45,195 nucleotides of DNA from Bacillota bacterium (lineage in GTDB: Bacteria > Bacillota > Clostridia > Peptostreptococcales > Natronincolaceae), in assembly GCA_023387935.1 (NCBI GenBank), contig JAEWHG010000082.1:1-45195 (forward strand). The letters run 5' to 3'. Position 1 is the stretch's first letter. Each line of letters opens with the position of its first letter. The notes beneath the pieces were generated by a model. It searched no databases and was not told the DNA's origin. It worked only from the letters and a program-made list of their open reading frames with translations. Of this stretch, positions 17,941 to 26,433 are shown in pieces. Made by a program: the position numbers and the translations under genes.

Positions 17941-17993
17941 CTTATATGCGAATAGCAAAGCTAAAGACAATCCTCTCTCCTTTCTGGCTCAAT

Positions 17994-18172
17994 GTGAGAT
18001 AGCACAACATCAAAGTATCGAGCGAATACAATGATGACAGTCCTGTACCTATTTGATACAGACCCAGTATCAGACTTTGGTATCTGACACTTCGGCGGTG
18101 GCTCCTTTCACTATACCTCATAGGTTTCCGACCTCAATATAGCTACTATTAACAACCGCGCCTCTACCTCAC
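17994..18172 (-). promoter_or_regulatory. Lysine riboswitch (L-box) aptamer
   Basis: Read on the minus strand, the 179-base element has the conserved L-box landmarks in order: GTGAGGTAGAGGCGCG opening P1/P2, TTAATAGTA in the loop E/P2 region, GAAAGGAGCCACCGCCGAAG between P2 and P3, CTGGGTCTGTAT, CAGGACTGTCAT, and the closing GTGCTATCTCAC. The nine-base P1 arms (GTGAGGTAG at 18164-18172 and CTATCTCAC at 17994-18002) pair fully with one G-U. Lysine binding stabilises P1 and lets the downstream terminator form. It controls the permease-amidohydrolase operon. Confidence 0.93.
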
Positions 18173-18214
18173 CCTTAAGGATGAGGATTTTTATAAAGTT
18201 TTGATTTTAATATA

Positions 18215-18243
18215 TTAATATCATATATATATATTCTTGTCAA
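18215..18243 (-). promoter_or_regulatory. Promoter of the lysine-riboswitch operon
   Basis: On the minus strand a perfect -35 TTGACA (18238-18243) is separated by 17 bases from TATTAA (18215-18220), placing the transcription start just upstream of the L-box. Confidence 0.65.
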
Positions 18244-18413
18244 CTATTGCGTATAATTGTTATTTTGTGTCGAATAAATATTTTGTATAGTTGAAGAGAG
18301 CGATTGAAAAGTATAGAAGTAATATTTTAACTATAAGAAGTATAAGGAGGTGTTGTGTGGGGCATACATAATAAAGCATATTAACAAATTAAGAGGAGGT
18401 TACAAGATAAGCT

Positions 18414-18629
18414 ATGAACAAATTTCAAGGACGAAAGCTTGGATTAAGAGAAAAAGAAACGAATAAATTAATCTCTGTATATCCTTATGAAGTAGAAGGT
18501 ACGGATTCTGAAATTAATAAAAGTGTTAGAGATTGGTTTTATAAACAAGATTGTGGTAATGATGATATTCTTTTGAATAGCTATGTTGATGTATTAACTG
18601 ATGATGAAGTTAAATCAAGAGGTCTATAA
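18414..18629 (+). CDS. Small hypothetical protein (71 residues)
   Basis: I do not recognise this protein. It is soluble, charged and rather acidic toward the C-terminus, with no membrane span, signal peptide or cysteine pattern (one Cys in KQDCGNDD). The predicted order is a short basic N-terminus, a strand-like LISVYPYEVEG, a helix EINKSVRDWFYKQD and an acidic tail DVLTDDEVKSRGL. An AGGAGG lies upstream, but 14 bases before the ATG, which is longer than usual; in-frame TAA at 18408 excludes an earlier start. Codon usage looks like its neighbours. It lies between the divergent lysine-riboswitch operon and the NCS2 permease. Confidence 0.6.
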   Translation: MNKFQGRKLGLREKETNKLISVYPYEVEGTDSEINKSVRDWFYKQDCGNDDILLNSYVDVLTDDEVKSRGL

Positions 18630-19030
18630 TTTTAAAGTAATTAATAATATAAAGAATATAGTGTAACCCATATAAGAAAATTGATAGATATATATATCTA
18701 TCAATTTTCTTATATGCGTGTCTATACAATAGGATCAAGGGATTTTTGTTGTTGTGAAACTTCAACTAATAATGAGATGTAAAAATTAAAAAAATTGGTA
18801 AATCATTATAAAGGTAATTGTGAGTTTATATAGAATTTTAATATAAGTAAGAAAATAAAAATAATTTAGAAAAGGATAATTTTTAAACAAAGTTATATTA
18901 AGGAAGAGGAGAAATACTATTAGGATTTACTAAACCGTGTTGTTATGACAAAAGCTTAACAAAATGGTTTAAATAAATATAAGTGGGGTTTGGTTTAAAA
19001 GATTCTCAAAAATACAGAGGAGGTTATTAC
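18630..19030. other. 401-base leader/spacer before the NCS2 permease
   Basis: It contains the 48-bp palindrome described separately and then AT-rich DNA. At 18931-18972 TAAACC and GGTTTA bracket TTGTT/AACAA, which could form a weak leader hairpin. I looked for a purine or PreQ1 riboswitch signature and did not see one. Confidence 0.4.
18669..18716. repeat. Perfect 48-bp palindrome with no loop
   Basis: The 24 bases from 18669 (starting CATATAAGAAAATTG) are the exact reverse complement of the 24 bases ending at 18716. There is no spacer at the dyad centre (ATATAT) and no following T-run. It is 40 bases after the small hypothetical gene. It could be a weak bidirectional transcript end, a protein-binding site or a cruciform. 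Confidence 0.9.
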
Positions 19031-20275
19031 ATGAGTAAAGAAGCAGCTGTTGAAAAAAACCAGCCAATTAGGAATGGGGATCCTATTCCTACAGGCAAAA
19101 AACTTATACTTGGAATGCAGCATACATTTACTATGTTTGGAGCTACAGTTTTAGTTCCACTTATTACAGGAATAGATATTTCTGTTGCTCTATTTATGGC
19201 AGGGATAGGAACGTTATTATTTCATTTTCTAACAAAGAATAAGGTTCCAGTATTCTTAGGTTCATCTTTTGCTTTTATAGCACCAATGATGATGGTTTCT
19301 GGATTGTATGGTCAAGCATATGTGCAAGGTGGAATTGTAGTTGCAGGGCTTACCTATGTAGTAATGGCAGGACTCGTATATTTCTTTGGTCACGAAAAAA
19401 TTGTGGAATATTTTCCACCAATTGTTACAGGCCCAATTATAATGGTAATAGGATTAAAACTTGCTCCAACTGCTATAGATATGGCTAGTCAAAACTGGTT
19501 GTTGGCAGTGGTAAGCTTAGTTATCGTTATAGGAATCAGTATTTTTGCAAAAGGATTTTTGCAGGTACTTCCAGTTTTATGTGGACTAATAGGTGGTTAT
19601 GCATTTGCTGCTTTCACAGGACATATAGACTTTACAGCAGTTGGAGAAGCGGCATTATTTGGTCTTCCTAATTTTACATTACCTAAATTTAATCTTGAAA
19701 GTATTATGATTATAGCGCCTATTGCAGTAGCTACTGTAGTTGAACACATTGGTAATATAATAGTTGTTGGTACAACCGTTGAAGAAGATTTTATTGAATC
19801 TCCAGGGCTACACCGTACACTTCTTGGAGATGGATTGGCTACATCTTTTTCAGCATTCTTTGGTGGACCAGCAAATACAACATATGCTGAAAATACAGGA
19901 GTATTAGCCCTAACAAAAATTTATCACCCAGTAATCATGAGAGTAGCTGCAGTATTTGCTATCATTTTAGGAGTTATGCCAAAATTAGGTGCTATCATAA
20001 ATACAATTCCAGCTGCAATCGTTGGTGGTATTTCTATAGTTCTATTTGGTATGATTGCATCTGTTGGAGGAAGAAGCTTTGTAGAAAATAAGATTGATTT
20101 TACATCATCTAGAAACTTAATTATTGCAGCTGTTATATTTGTATTAGGTCTAGGTGGAGCAACTCTTCCGGTTAATATAGGCAGTATTAGCTTTACAATA
20201 GAAGGAATGGCTTTAGCAGCAATTGTTGGTATTATTTTAAATAAAGTTCTACCAAGCGATGCAATAAACGCGTAA
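19031..20275 (+). CDS. NCS2 family uracil/xanthine-type permease
   Basis: A 414-residue membrane transporter of the nucleobase-cation symporter 2 family (UraA/XanQ fold, 14 spans). Family features: LGMQHTFTMFGATVLVPLITG, FLGSSFAFIAP in span 3, PIVTGPIIMVIGLKLAP, PIAVATVVEHIGNI (span 8 with the substrate-contacting glutamate), LGDGLATSFSAFFGGPANTTYAENTGVLALTKI (span 10 Glu) and ending in further spans. The TTYAEN motif with uracil-permease-like FGGPANTTY points to uracil or a related pyrimidine/purine. The start at 19031 has GAGGAGG 8 bases upstream; an upstream in-frame ATG lacks one. It is followed by its own terminator and then pucR, and by position supplies the substrate for the catabolic island. 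Confidence 0.93.
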   Translation: MSKEAAVEKNQPIRNGDPIPTGKKLILGMQHTFTMFGATVLVPLITGIDISVALFMAGIGTLLFHFLTKNKVPVFLGSSFAFIAPMMMVSGLYGQAYVQGGIVVAGLTYVVMAGLVYFFGHEKIVEYFPPIVTGPIIMVIGLKLAPTAIDMASQNWLLAVVSLVIVIGISIFAKGFLQVLPVLCGLIGGYAFAAFTGHIDFTAVGEAALFGLPNFTLPKFNLESIMIIAPIAVATVVEHIGNIIVVGTTVEEDFIESPGLHRTLLGDGLATSFSAFFGGPANTTYAENTGVLALTKIYHPVIMRVAAVFAIILGVMPKLGAIINTIPAAIVGGISIVLFGMIASVGGRSFVENKIDFTSSRNLIIAAVIFVLGLGGATLPVNIGSISFTIEGMALAAIVGIILNKVLPSDAINA

Positions 20276-20292
20276 TAATTAAAACCCCACTT

Positions 20293-20337
20293 AAAAACAA
20301 TGACGCCCTATTAAAAATAGGGCGTCATTGTTTTTTT
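20293..20337 (+). terminator. Strong rho-independent terminator after the NCS2 permease
   Basis: A perfect 18-bp stem (20293-20310 with 20318-20335) with a 7-base loop TTAAAAA and a seven-T tract. Confidence 0.9.
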
Positions 20338-20514
20338 GTGAAAACTTCACAAAGGAATATGGCGATTTTTGTTGAATATAGAAGATATAGGTGTTAAAAA
20401 ATAAACAAAAATATAATTAATTGTAGATAAACAACAATAAAGTAAATGTAAATAAACCATAAAAATAAAAATCCATAAAATAAAAAATATTAATATAAAT
20501 AGGAGGAAATCGCC

Positions 20515-22176
20515 TTGAATAAGTCCTTGGGAATTACTGTAGCAGAAATGATTTTATTGGAAGATTTACATGGTTCTAAGGTGTTAGCCGGAGAAACGGG
20601 ATTAGAACAAAGAATTACGCAAGTTAACGTAATGGAAGTTCCAGATATTGTTGATTGGGTTAATGCAGGAGAATTTCTACTAACTACAGCATTTTCTATA
20701 AAGGAAGATATCACTGTACTTAAAATGTTAATTCCTAAGCTTAAGGAGAAGGGTGTTGTAGGAATTGGAATTAAAATGAAAAGATATGTCGAAAAATTGC
20801 CTGATGATATTATAGACATTGCTAATATATATAAATTTCCTATCATTGAGCTTCCTTATAAAACTTCCTATACAGATATTATAATGCCCGTTCTTACAGA
20901 GATTATCAGCAGACAAACGAGCATGTTAATAAAAGTAGAAGAAATTCATAATGAGCTTATTGGAGTAATGCTAAGAGGTGGTAGTCTTAAAGAAATATTA
21001 GAAGGGATATCTAGGACTATTGGCAATACAATTGCTATTAAGGATGAAATTTTTAATATAACTGTAGCCCATGGCACAGAAGAAAAGAAACTTGAAATTG
21101 AAAGTAATCTGAAAGATGAAAAACTAGAAGATTCTATTCTTAATATGGTAATAGTTGATGATCAGCTTTTAGGAACCCCTGTAAAGAGAATAATAATTCC
21201 TATTTACGTAGACGAAAGGTATTATGGATATTTATCTATCTGGGAAGATAATAAAAAACTTACTTCTATTGAGATATCTTCTATAGAAGCCTCAATTCCT
21301 GTTATAGCGTTACATATTCTTAAAAAGATTTCTATATTCGAAATTGAAAGCCGCCATAAGGTAGAGTTTTTTGATGATCTTTTATCGAAAGATGAAAAGA
21401 AACAGCAACTTGCCATTGATAGAGCAGCTTTATTCGATTTTGATACAAGATTAGGATATTCTGCTCTTATAATTTCTATCAAAAATATTAAAGGTTTTGT
21501 AAAAGAAACTTTAAACAATTCTACTTTTTTATATCAGTTAAATAGCAAAATAATGCGAATTATAGAGCGTTTATCGAGAAATAAAGAATGGAAATGCATT
21601 TGTGGAAATAAAAGTGATCAAATCATAGTGTTGTATGGAACTGATGCTATGAAAAACAGCGCTCAGGTAAAAAAAGAAGTTAAAAATTTTGCAAATAAAA
21701 TTATTAAAAGTGTTGATGAAGAGATAAGAGAAATTTCAATATCCATTGGTATAGGAAGATTTCATAAAGAAGCCAAACAATTATGTAAAAGCTACAGGGA
21801 AGCTACAAGATGCATTTATAGTAAGGGAGTTAGCTGTAAAAGTGAGTATATACATTTTGATGATTTGGGAATATATCGTATTTTCCATTTAGATGAAATG
21901 GAAGGTGAACTTCAACAGTTCTATCGTGATACCTTAGAGCCTCTCGTAATATATGACAAGGAAAAGGGGTCCGAACTTGTGAAAACATTACAAATGTTTT
22001 TTGAATGTGGAGGTAATTTAAAAAAGGTTTCTGAGGAAATGTTCACTCACTACAACACAATAGTTTACCGAATGCAGCGCATTAAAAATATTACTGGGCT
22101 AAATTTAGAAAATCCTAATGAACGCTTAAATCTTCAGGTTTCTTTTAAAATATTTGAAATGCTCAATGCGGAATAA
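20515..22176 (+). CDS. pucR: PucR-family transcriptional regulator of purine/ureide catabolism
   Basis: A 553-residue regulator with the standard PucR architecture: an N-terminal PucR sensor domain (about 1-130; GITVAEMILLEDLHGSKVLAG ... VMEVPDIVDWVNAGEFLLTTAF), a GGDEF-like central region, and a C-terminal PucR helix-turn-helix (GGNLKKVSEEMFTHYNTIVYRMQRIKNITGLNL, about 498-530). PucR activates purine and allantoin catabolic genes in Bacillus in response to allantoin-type compounds. The start is TTG, with AGGAGG 8 bases upstream and no competing ATG. It lies directly upstream of the FdrA operon in the same direction, so local control of the island is very likely; effector unknown. Confidence 0.92.
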   Translation: MNKSLGITVAEMILLEDLHGSKVLAGETGLEQRITQVNVMEVPDIVDWVNAGEFLLTTAFSIKEDITVLKMLIPKLKEKGVVGIGIKMKRYVEKLPDDIIDIANIYKFPIIELPYKTSYTDIIMPVLTEIISRQTSMLIKVEEIHNELIGVMLRGGSLKEILEGISRTIGNTIAIKDEIFNITVAHGTEEKKLEIESNLKDEKLEDSILNMVIVDDQLLGTPVKRIIIPIYVDERYYGYLSIWEDNKKLTSIEISSIEASIPVIALHILKKISIFEIESRHKVEFFDDLLSKDEKKQQLAIDRAALFDFDTRLGYSALIISIKNIKGFVKETLNNSTFLYQLNSKIMRIIERLSRNKEWKCICGNKSDQIIVLYGTDAMKNSAQVKKEVKNFANKIIKSVDEEIREISISIGIGRFHKEAKQLCKSYREATRCIYSKGVSCKSEYIHFDDLGIYRIFHLDEMEGELQQFYRDTLEPLVIYDKEKGSELVKTLQMFFECGGNLKKVSEEMFTHYNTIVYRMQRIKNITGLNLENPNERLNLQVSFKIFEMLNAE

Positions 22177-22187
22177 AGACGGGTATA

Positions 22188-22304
22188 GTGGATGTTCACA
22201 AAAACAAAAGTAAATATTTAGAGGAAGTATATAAAGGTAAAGCCCTCATATTTGAAGAATTATCTAAATATAACAAAGATACAGATTGTTCAAATAAACT
22301 ATAA
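22188..22304 (+). CDS. Possible very small ORF between pucR and allH
   Basis: A 38-codon GTG-started frame (VDVHKNKSKYLEEVYKGKA...) with a lysine/glutamate-rich, codon-like composition, ending at TAA 22304. The frame is also open for a few codons upstream and there is no good ribosome site. It could be a real small protein, a leftover of a degraded gene or chance; I cannot assign a function. Confidence 0.2.
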   Translation: MDVHKNKSKYLEEVYKGKALIFEELSKYNKDTDCSNKL

Positions 22305-22359
22305 AGTGAAAATATTATTATTTATTTTTAGAAAATAATTTGTAAAGGAAAGAAAATTT

Positions 22360-23328
22360 ATGAAGGCTATACGCATTTGTGCGAACACTAATAAATTAAT
22401 AAAGGAGCGGAAACAGGTACTAGGTTCGGTACATTCAATTTTTAACAGAACCTGTAATATTATTACTGATGATAATTTATTAATTGCTCTTATATCTAGC
22501 CAAATCCCAAATGCACCTAGGTCTATTTCATTTAATCTTCCAGAGGGGAAAGATTTATATTCATTCGGATTGCAAAAAGGAATGCCTTTTGTGCTCGACG
22601 AGACAAGGATAACAATAGGAGAAGGTTACTTTAATATTGATTTATCACAATCAAAGTTGTGGGATCCAAAGCCTATATTGGACTTTAAAGGTGTAGCTGA
22701 AGATAATGCTTTAAAAAATATAGAATATTTAAAAGAAATACTATTAGAGAGAGGAAATTTCAATGGTATTGCACCTATATTTTTAGACATCAGCAACTAT
22801 TTAAAAGACAATAAAGAAGAAATAGAGATGCTTCCAACAAATCATTACTGTACTTTTATATACTCAAAAATTCAGAAATTAATTGAATTATTAATAGAAG
22901 AAAATATTGAAGGAATTGGAATAATGGCAAAACAGGTTATTGGCTTCGGTCCAGGTTTAACTCCATCAGCCGATGACTTTCTAACAGGTCTTATGATTTC
23001 CATGCTATATTCTAGTAAATATTTTGAACTTGATCTTAGCAAAGTGTATAAAACTAATGAAGTTATAGTAAATAAAACTGCACATAGAACCACGAAGGTA
23101 AGTGCAGAAATGTTGCAATTTGCCTCTAAAGGGCAAGTTTCACATCATATAAGAAATTTAATGGTAAGTATTTTTTCAGAAGAGAATAAAGAACAATTAC
23201 TTAAAAATATATGCTCTGTAATTGATACTGGAGAAACATCAGGATCTGACTTAGTAGCTGGAGCTTATATAGGTTTTATATTAATTTTATACAATAGAAG
23301 GGAGAGTAAAAAACTAAAATGCATTTAA
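22360..23328 (+). CDS. allH: DUF2877 protein, AllH/YlbF-like subunit of the oxamate carbamoyltransferase family
   Basis: A 322-residue cytosolic protein of the DUF2877 family. The signature GFGPGLTPSADDFLTG (195-210) is intact and probably a phosphate- or nucleotide-binding loop; a second conserved stretch is GETSGSDLVAGAYIGF near the C-terminus. In E. coli, YlbF (AllH) acts with FdrA (AllF) and YlbE (AllG) in oxamate carbamoyltransferase, which phosphorolyses oxalurate to oxamate and carbamoyl phosphate. The gene is first of the set and overlaps fdrA by 10 bases, arguing for a complex. AAAGGAAAG precedes the ATG. In this organism the actual ureido substrate is not established. Confidence 0.88.
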   Translation: MKAIRICANTNKLIKERKQVLGSVHSIFNRTCNIITDDNLLIALISSQIPNAPRSISFNLPEGKDLYSFGLQKGMPFVLDETRITIGEGYFNIDLSQSKLWDPKPILDFKGVAEDNALKNIEYLKEILLERGNFNGIAPIFLDISNYLKDNKEEIEMLPTNHYCTFIYSKIQKLIELLIEENIEGIGIMAKQVIGFGPGLTPSADDFLTGLMISMLYSSKYFELDLSKVYKTNEVIVNKTAHRTTKVSAEMLQFASKGQVSHHIRNLMVSIFSEENKEQLLKNICSVIDTGETSGSDLVAGAYIGFILILYNRRESKKLKCI

Positions 23329-24875
23329 ATGTGGAAATAAGAAAAAACACCTATTATGATTCTGTAGCACTGATGCTTATTAGTAAAGAAGTAGGCAAAA
23401 TGGAAATTGTCAAAGAGGTACTAGTAGGAATGGGTACAGAGCTTAACAAAGAATTAGCAGAGAACTTAGGCTTGTCAAATGCTTCTATAATGGAACTAGG
23501 GCCAAATGATTTCTTTGTATCTGTTTTAACTAATGAAAAGAATGATTTTTCTCAGGTAATGGAAAAAGTAAATGAACTATTAACTCAGAAGAAGGAATCT
23601 TCAAGTGGAGAATATAATCCACCAACCTTTGATGCAGCAGTTAAATTTGCACCAGACTCTAACTTAGTTTTAATTTCCTTACCAGGAGCATATGCTTTTG
23701 ATGAGGCAAAAAAAGCTTTAGATAATGGAATGAATGTTATGTTGTTCAGCGATAACATCAGTATAGAACAAGAAAAGATGCTGAAAGAAACAGGAAGAGA
23801 AAAAGGACTTTTAGTTATGGGGCCTGACTGTGGTACGGCTATCATTAATAATGTTCCATTGGCATTTGCAAATGTAATTAAACCTGGTTCTATAGGAGTT
23901 ATAGGCGCATCTGGAACAGGGACACAGGAAGTAAGTGTAATTATAGAAAAACTTGGCGGTGGAGTTAGCCAAGTAATAGGTACAGGTGGAAGGGATTTAA
24001 GTAAGGATATTGGCGGAATTATGATGATGGAAGCCATTAAGGCTCTTACTTATGATGATGCAACAAAGGTAATCGTTCTGATATCTAAACCGCCAGCACC
24101 TGAAATCGCAGAAAAAGTGTTGCAACTAGCAAAAGATAGTGGTAAGCCTTTTGTTGTAGATTTTATAGGTGGAGATCCAGACACAATTAAAAAATACGAT
24201 GGAATTCCAGGATATACTTTGGAAGATACAGCATATAAAGCAGTTGCATTAGCTAGAGGAGAAGAAGTTAAAGATATGTTGGGCTTTAACCTCGCCGATG
24301 AAGAAATTGATGCTATCGTAAATAGAGAAGTAGCTAAGCTACAACCAGACCAAAAATATTTAAGAGGAATTTATACTGGTGGAACTCTTTGTGATGAAGC
24401 TATGAAATTATTGTTTAACGAATTAGGTGGAATTTATTCGAACATACCATTAAAACCAGAATTTTTACTAGAAGATATTCATAAAAGTCAAAAACATACA
24501 TGTATAGATTTAGGAGATGACGTATTTACTGTTGGTAAAGCTCACCCTATGATAGATCCTTCCGGAAGACAGGCTAGACTGGTAGCAGAAGCTAAGGATG
24601 GCAGTATTGCAGTTATATTAATGGATTTTGTACTAGGATATGGAGCTCATATTGATCCTGTAGGAGAAATGCTTCCAAGTGTTGAAAAGGCAAAGGAAAT
24701 ATTGAAAGAGCAAGGAAAAGAAGTGATATGGGTTGCTTCAGTTTGTGGAACAGAGGGCGATCCTCAAGATTTGTTAGATCAAGAGAAACGATTGATAGAT
24801 GCAGGATTCGTTGTTATGCCATCGAATGCACAAGCAGTAAGGTTTATATCTAAGGTTTTAAATCGTATTCAGTAG
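23319..24875 (+). CDS. fdrA: FdrA/AllF-like acyl-CoA-synthetase-fold subunit, lacking the C-terminal domain
   Basis: A 518-residue protein of the FdrA family, which has a succinyl-CoA synthetase-like fold: a short N-terminal domain (RKNTYYDSVALMLISKEV), then a CoA-binding-like Rossmann domain with VMGPDCGTAI (166-175), GVIGASGTGTQE (193-204) and GTGGRDLSKDIGG (221-233), and a C-terminal ligase-like domain with YTGGTLCDEAM and IDLGDDVFTVGKAHPMIDPS. E. coli FdrA (AllF) is the carbamoyltransferase partner of AllG and AllH. From memory E. coli FdrA (555 residues) has about 50 more residues at the C-terminus; here that piece is a separate gene directly downstream (24891-25058). The start overlaps allH; GGGAGAG lies 13 bases before the ATG, so coupling may help. 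Confidence 0.92.
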   Translation: MHLNVEIRKNTYYDSVALMLISKEVGKMEIVKEVLVGMGTELNKELAENLGLSNASIMELGPNDFFVSVLTNEKNDFSQVMEKVNELLTQKKESSSGEYNPPTFDAAVKFAPDSNLVLISLPGAYAFDEAKKALDNGMNVMLFSDNISIEQEKMLKETGREKGLLVMGPDCGTAIINNVPLAFANVIKPGSIGVIGASGTGTQEVSVIIEKLGGGVSQVIGTGGRDLSKDIGGIMMMEAIKALTYDDATKVIVLISKPPAPEIAEKVLQLAKDSGKPFVVDFIGGDPDTIKKYDGIPGYTLEDTAYKAVALARGEEVKDMLGFNLADEEIDAIVNREVAKLQPDQKYLRGIYTGGTLCDEAMKLLFNELGGIYSNIPLKPEFLLEDIHKSQKHTCIDLGDDVFTVGKAHPMIDPSGRQARLVAEAKDGSIAVILMDFVLGYGAHIDPVGEMLPSVEKAKEILKEQGKEVIWVASVCGTEGDPQDLLDQEKRLIDAGFVVMPSNAQAVRFISKVLNRIQ

Positions 24876-24890
24876 GAGGGAAGATGAACT

Positions 24891-25058
24891 ATGATTAACA
24901 ATTTTTTTGGTAAGGAAGTTAAAGTAATCAATTTAGGACTAGAATCCTTTGCTAAGGATTTAAAATCACAGGATGTTAAGGTTGTTCATGTAAACTGGAG
25001 ACCTCCAGCTGGTGGAAATAAAAAAATGATGTCTTTATTAAATAAGCTAAAAAAATAA
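24891..25058 (+). CDS. Stand-alone FdrA C-terminal domain (55 residues)
   Basis: A small gene with an AGGAGGG site 10 bases before its ATG. The product has VKVINLGLESFAKDL, then VVHVNWRPPAGGNKKMMSLL. From memory this matches the C-terminal tail of E. coli FdrA (pattern VxVINIGLxSFAxxL ... VVHxxWxPxAGGNKKLxxLL), although no such tail is present in the 518-residue fdrA product that ends 15 bases upstream. There is a TAG stop and a new Shine-Dalgarno site between them, and the frames differ, so this looks like an organised split (or an ancestral separate domain) rather than a recent frameshift. It is expected to dock on FdrA or AllG. Confidence 0.8.
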   Translation: MINNFFGKEVKVINLGLESFAKDLKSQDVKVVHVNWRPPAGGNKKMMSLLNKLKK

Positions 25059-25113
25059 TATATAGGATTTTATAAGCTAAGTGAATTTTTACTTTGATAA
25101 AGGAGAGGATGAA

Positions 25114-26376
25114 ATGATTCAGGAAAAAATCGACAGAGCCAATAAAGAAGCTCTTGAGCGAATTCTAAGTGCACAACCAACGATTATTGGAATTGGCACT
25201 GCTGGAGAAATAGTACCTGGCATGACTAAAAAAACAGTGCTACATGCAGGGCCTCCAGTTACTTGGGAAAAAATGAGTGGACCACTTAGAGGTGCTGTTA
25301 TTGGCGGATTAATCTACGAAGGCTTAGCATCTAATGAGGAAGAAGCAATGGTATTAGCCCAATCTGGTGAAATTCAATTTGATTCTTGTCACCATCACAG
25401 TGCAGTAGGACCAATGGCAGGTGTAACAACTGCATCTATGCCAGTATGGATTATACAAAATACTACATTTGGTAACTATGCTTATTGTACCTTGAATGAA
25501 GGCTTAGGAAAGGTACTAAGATATGGCGCTTATGGAGAAGAAGTAATTACAAGATTAAAGTGGATTGAAAATACATTAGCTCCTGTACTAAAGGACGCTC
25601 TAGCATTATCAGGACCAATCGATTTAAAAACTATGATCGCTCAAGTTGTTTTAATGGGTGATGAAGGACATAACAGAAATAAAGCTGGTACATCGTTACT
25701 TATTAGAGAATTAGCACCTTATATTGTTATGACAAAGCATTCTGATGAGGATAAAGCTGATGTATTAAAGTTCATGCATGGTAATGATCACTTCTTCTTA
25801 AACTTAACAATGCCAGCATGTAAGTCTACATTAGATCCAGCAGCAGGCATTGAATACAGTACGATTGTTTATGGTATGGCGAGAAATGGTACTGAATTTG
25901 GAATTAGAGTTTCTGGTTTAGGAGATCGATGGTTTACAGCTCCGGCCGAAATTATAGATGGTTTGTACTTTCCAGGATACAGTGCAGCTGATGCCAACCC
26001 AGATATAGGCGATAGTGTTATTACAGAAACAACTGGAATCGGTGGTTTTGCAATGGCGGCAGCACCTGCTATCGTACAATTCGTAGGGGGTACCCCAGAC
26101 GATGCTATTAATTTCTCTAAGTCAATGTACGAAATTACAGAGGCGGAGAATAATACATATAAAATTCCAGTACTAAACTTTAGAGGTACAGCTACAGGAA
26201 TTGACATTCGTAAGGTTGTTGAAACTACGATCCTACCAATTATAAACACAGGTATAGCACATAAAGATCCAGGAGTAGGTCAAGTAGGTGCAGGTCTTGT
26301 AAGACCTCCAATGAAATGTTTCGAAGATGCTTTAGAAGCATTTGTAGAAAAACTTGAGGCAGAAGGAGCAATATAA
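25114..26376 (+). CDS. allG: DUF1116 protein, AllG/YlbE-like subunit of the oxamate carbamoyltransferase family
   Basis: A 420-residue protein of the DUF1116 (YlbE/YahG) family. It begins with helix IDRANKEALERILSAQPTIIGIGTAGEIVPGM, then HAGPPVTWEKMSGPLRGAVIGGLIYEG (44-70) and a histidine-rich motif FDSCHHHSAVGPMAGV (89-104), and later GDEGHNRNKAGTSLL and FGIRVSGLGDRWFTAPA. The CHHH and GHNRN stretches are the best candidates for the carbamoyl/phosphate site. The ATG at 25114 has AAAGGAGAGG 5 bases upstream; the frame extends upstream to a GTG (25081) but without a site. It works with FdrA and AllH in carbamoyl-phosphate-forming cleavage of a ureido acid. Confidence 0.9.
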   Translation: MIQEKIDRANKEALERILSAQPTIIGIGTAGEIVPGMTKKTVLHAGPPVTWEKMSGPLRGAVIGGLIYEGLASNEEEAMVLAQSGEIQFDSCHHHSAVGPMAGVTTASMPVWIIQNTTFGNYAYCTLNEGLGKVLRYGAYGEEVITRLKWIENTLAPVLKDALALSGPIDLKTMIAQVVLMGDEGHNRNKAGTSLLIRELAPYIVMTKHSDEDKADVLKFMHGNDHFFLNLTMPACKSTLDPAAGIEYSTIVYGMARNGTEFGIRVSGLGDRWFTAPAEIIDGLYFPGYSAADANPDIGDSVITETTGIGGFAMAAAPAIVQFVGGTPDDAINFSKSMYEITEAENNTYKIPVLNFRGTATGIDIRKVVETTILPIINTGIAHKDPGVGQVGAGLVRPPMKCFEDALEAFVEKLEAEGAI

Positions 26377-26433
26377 TAAAGGCTTTATTTACATTCAATA
26401 TATTAAAAATAAAAAAATAAGGGGGCAACAAAA

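Noticed and set aside
18340..18413. A second AGGAGG with TTG/GTG frames upstream of the 71-residue gene
   Set aside because: Spacing to each possible start is poor and the frames are short; could not be called a leader peptide.
18640..19030. Purine riboswitch before the NCS2 permease
   Set aside because: None of the conserved purine aptamer core sequences is visible on the plus strand.
23585..24037. Long minus-strand frame inside fdrA
   Set aside because: It mirrors the coding bias of fdrA, has no ribosome site and no recognisable protein motif.
25869..26249. 126-residue minus-strand frame inside the DUF1116 gene
   Set aside because: Shadow of the real gene; low-complexity hydrophobic translation without motifs.
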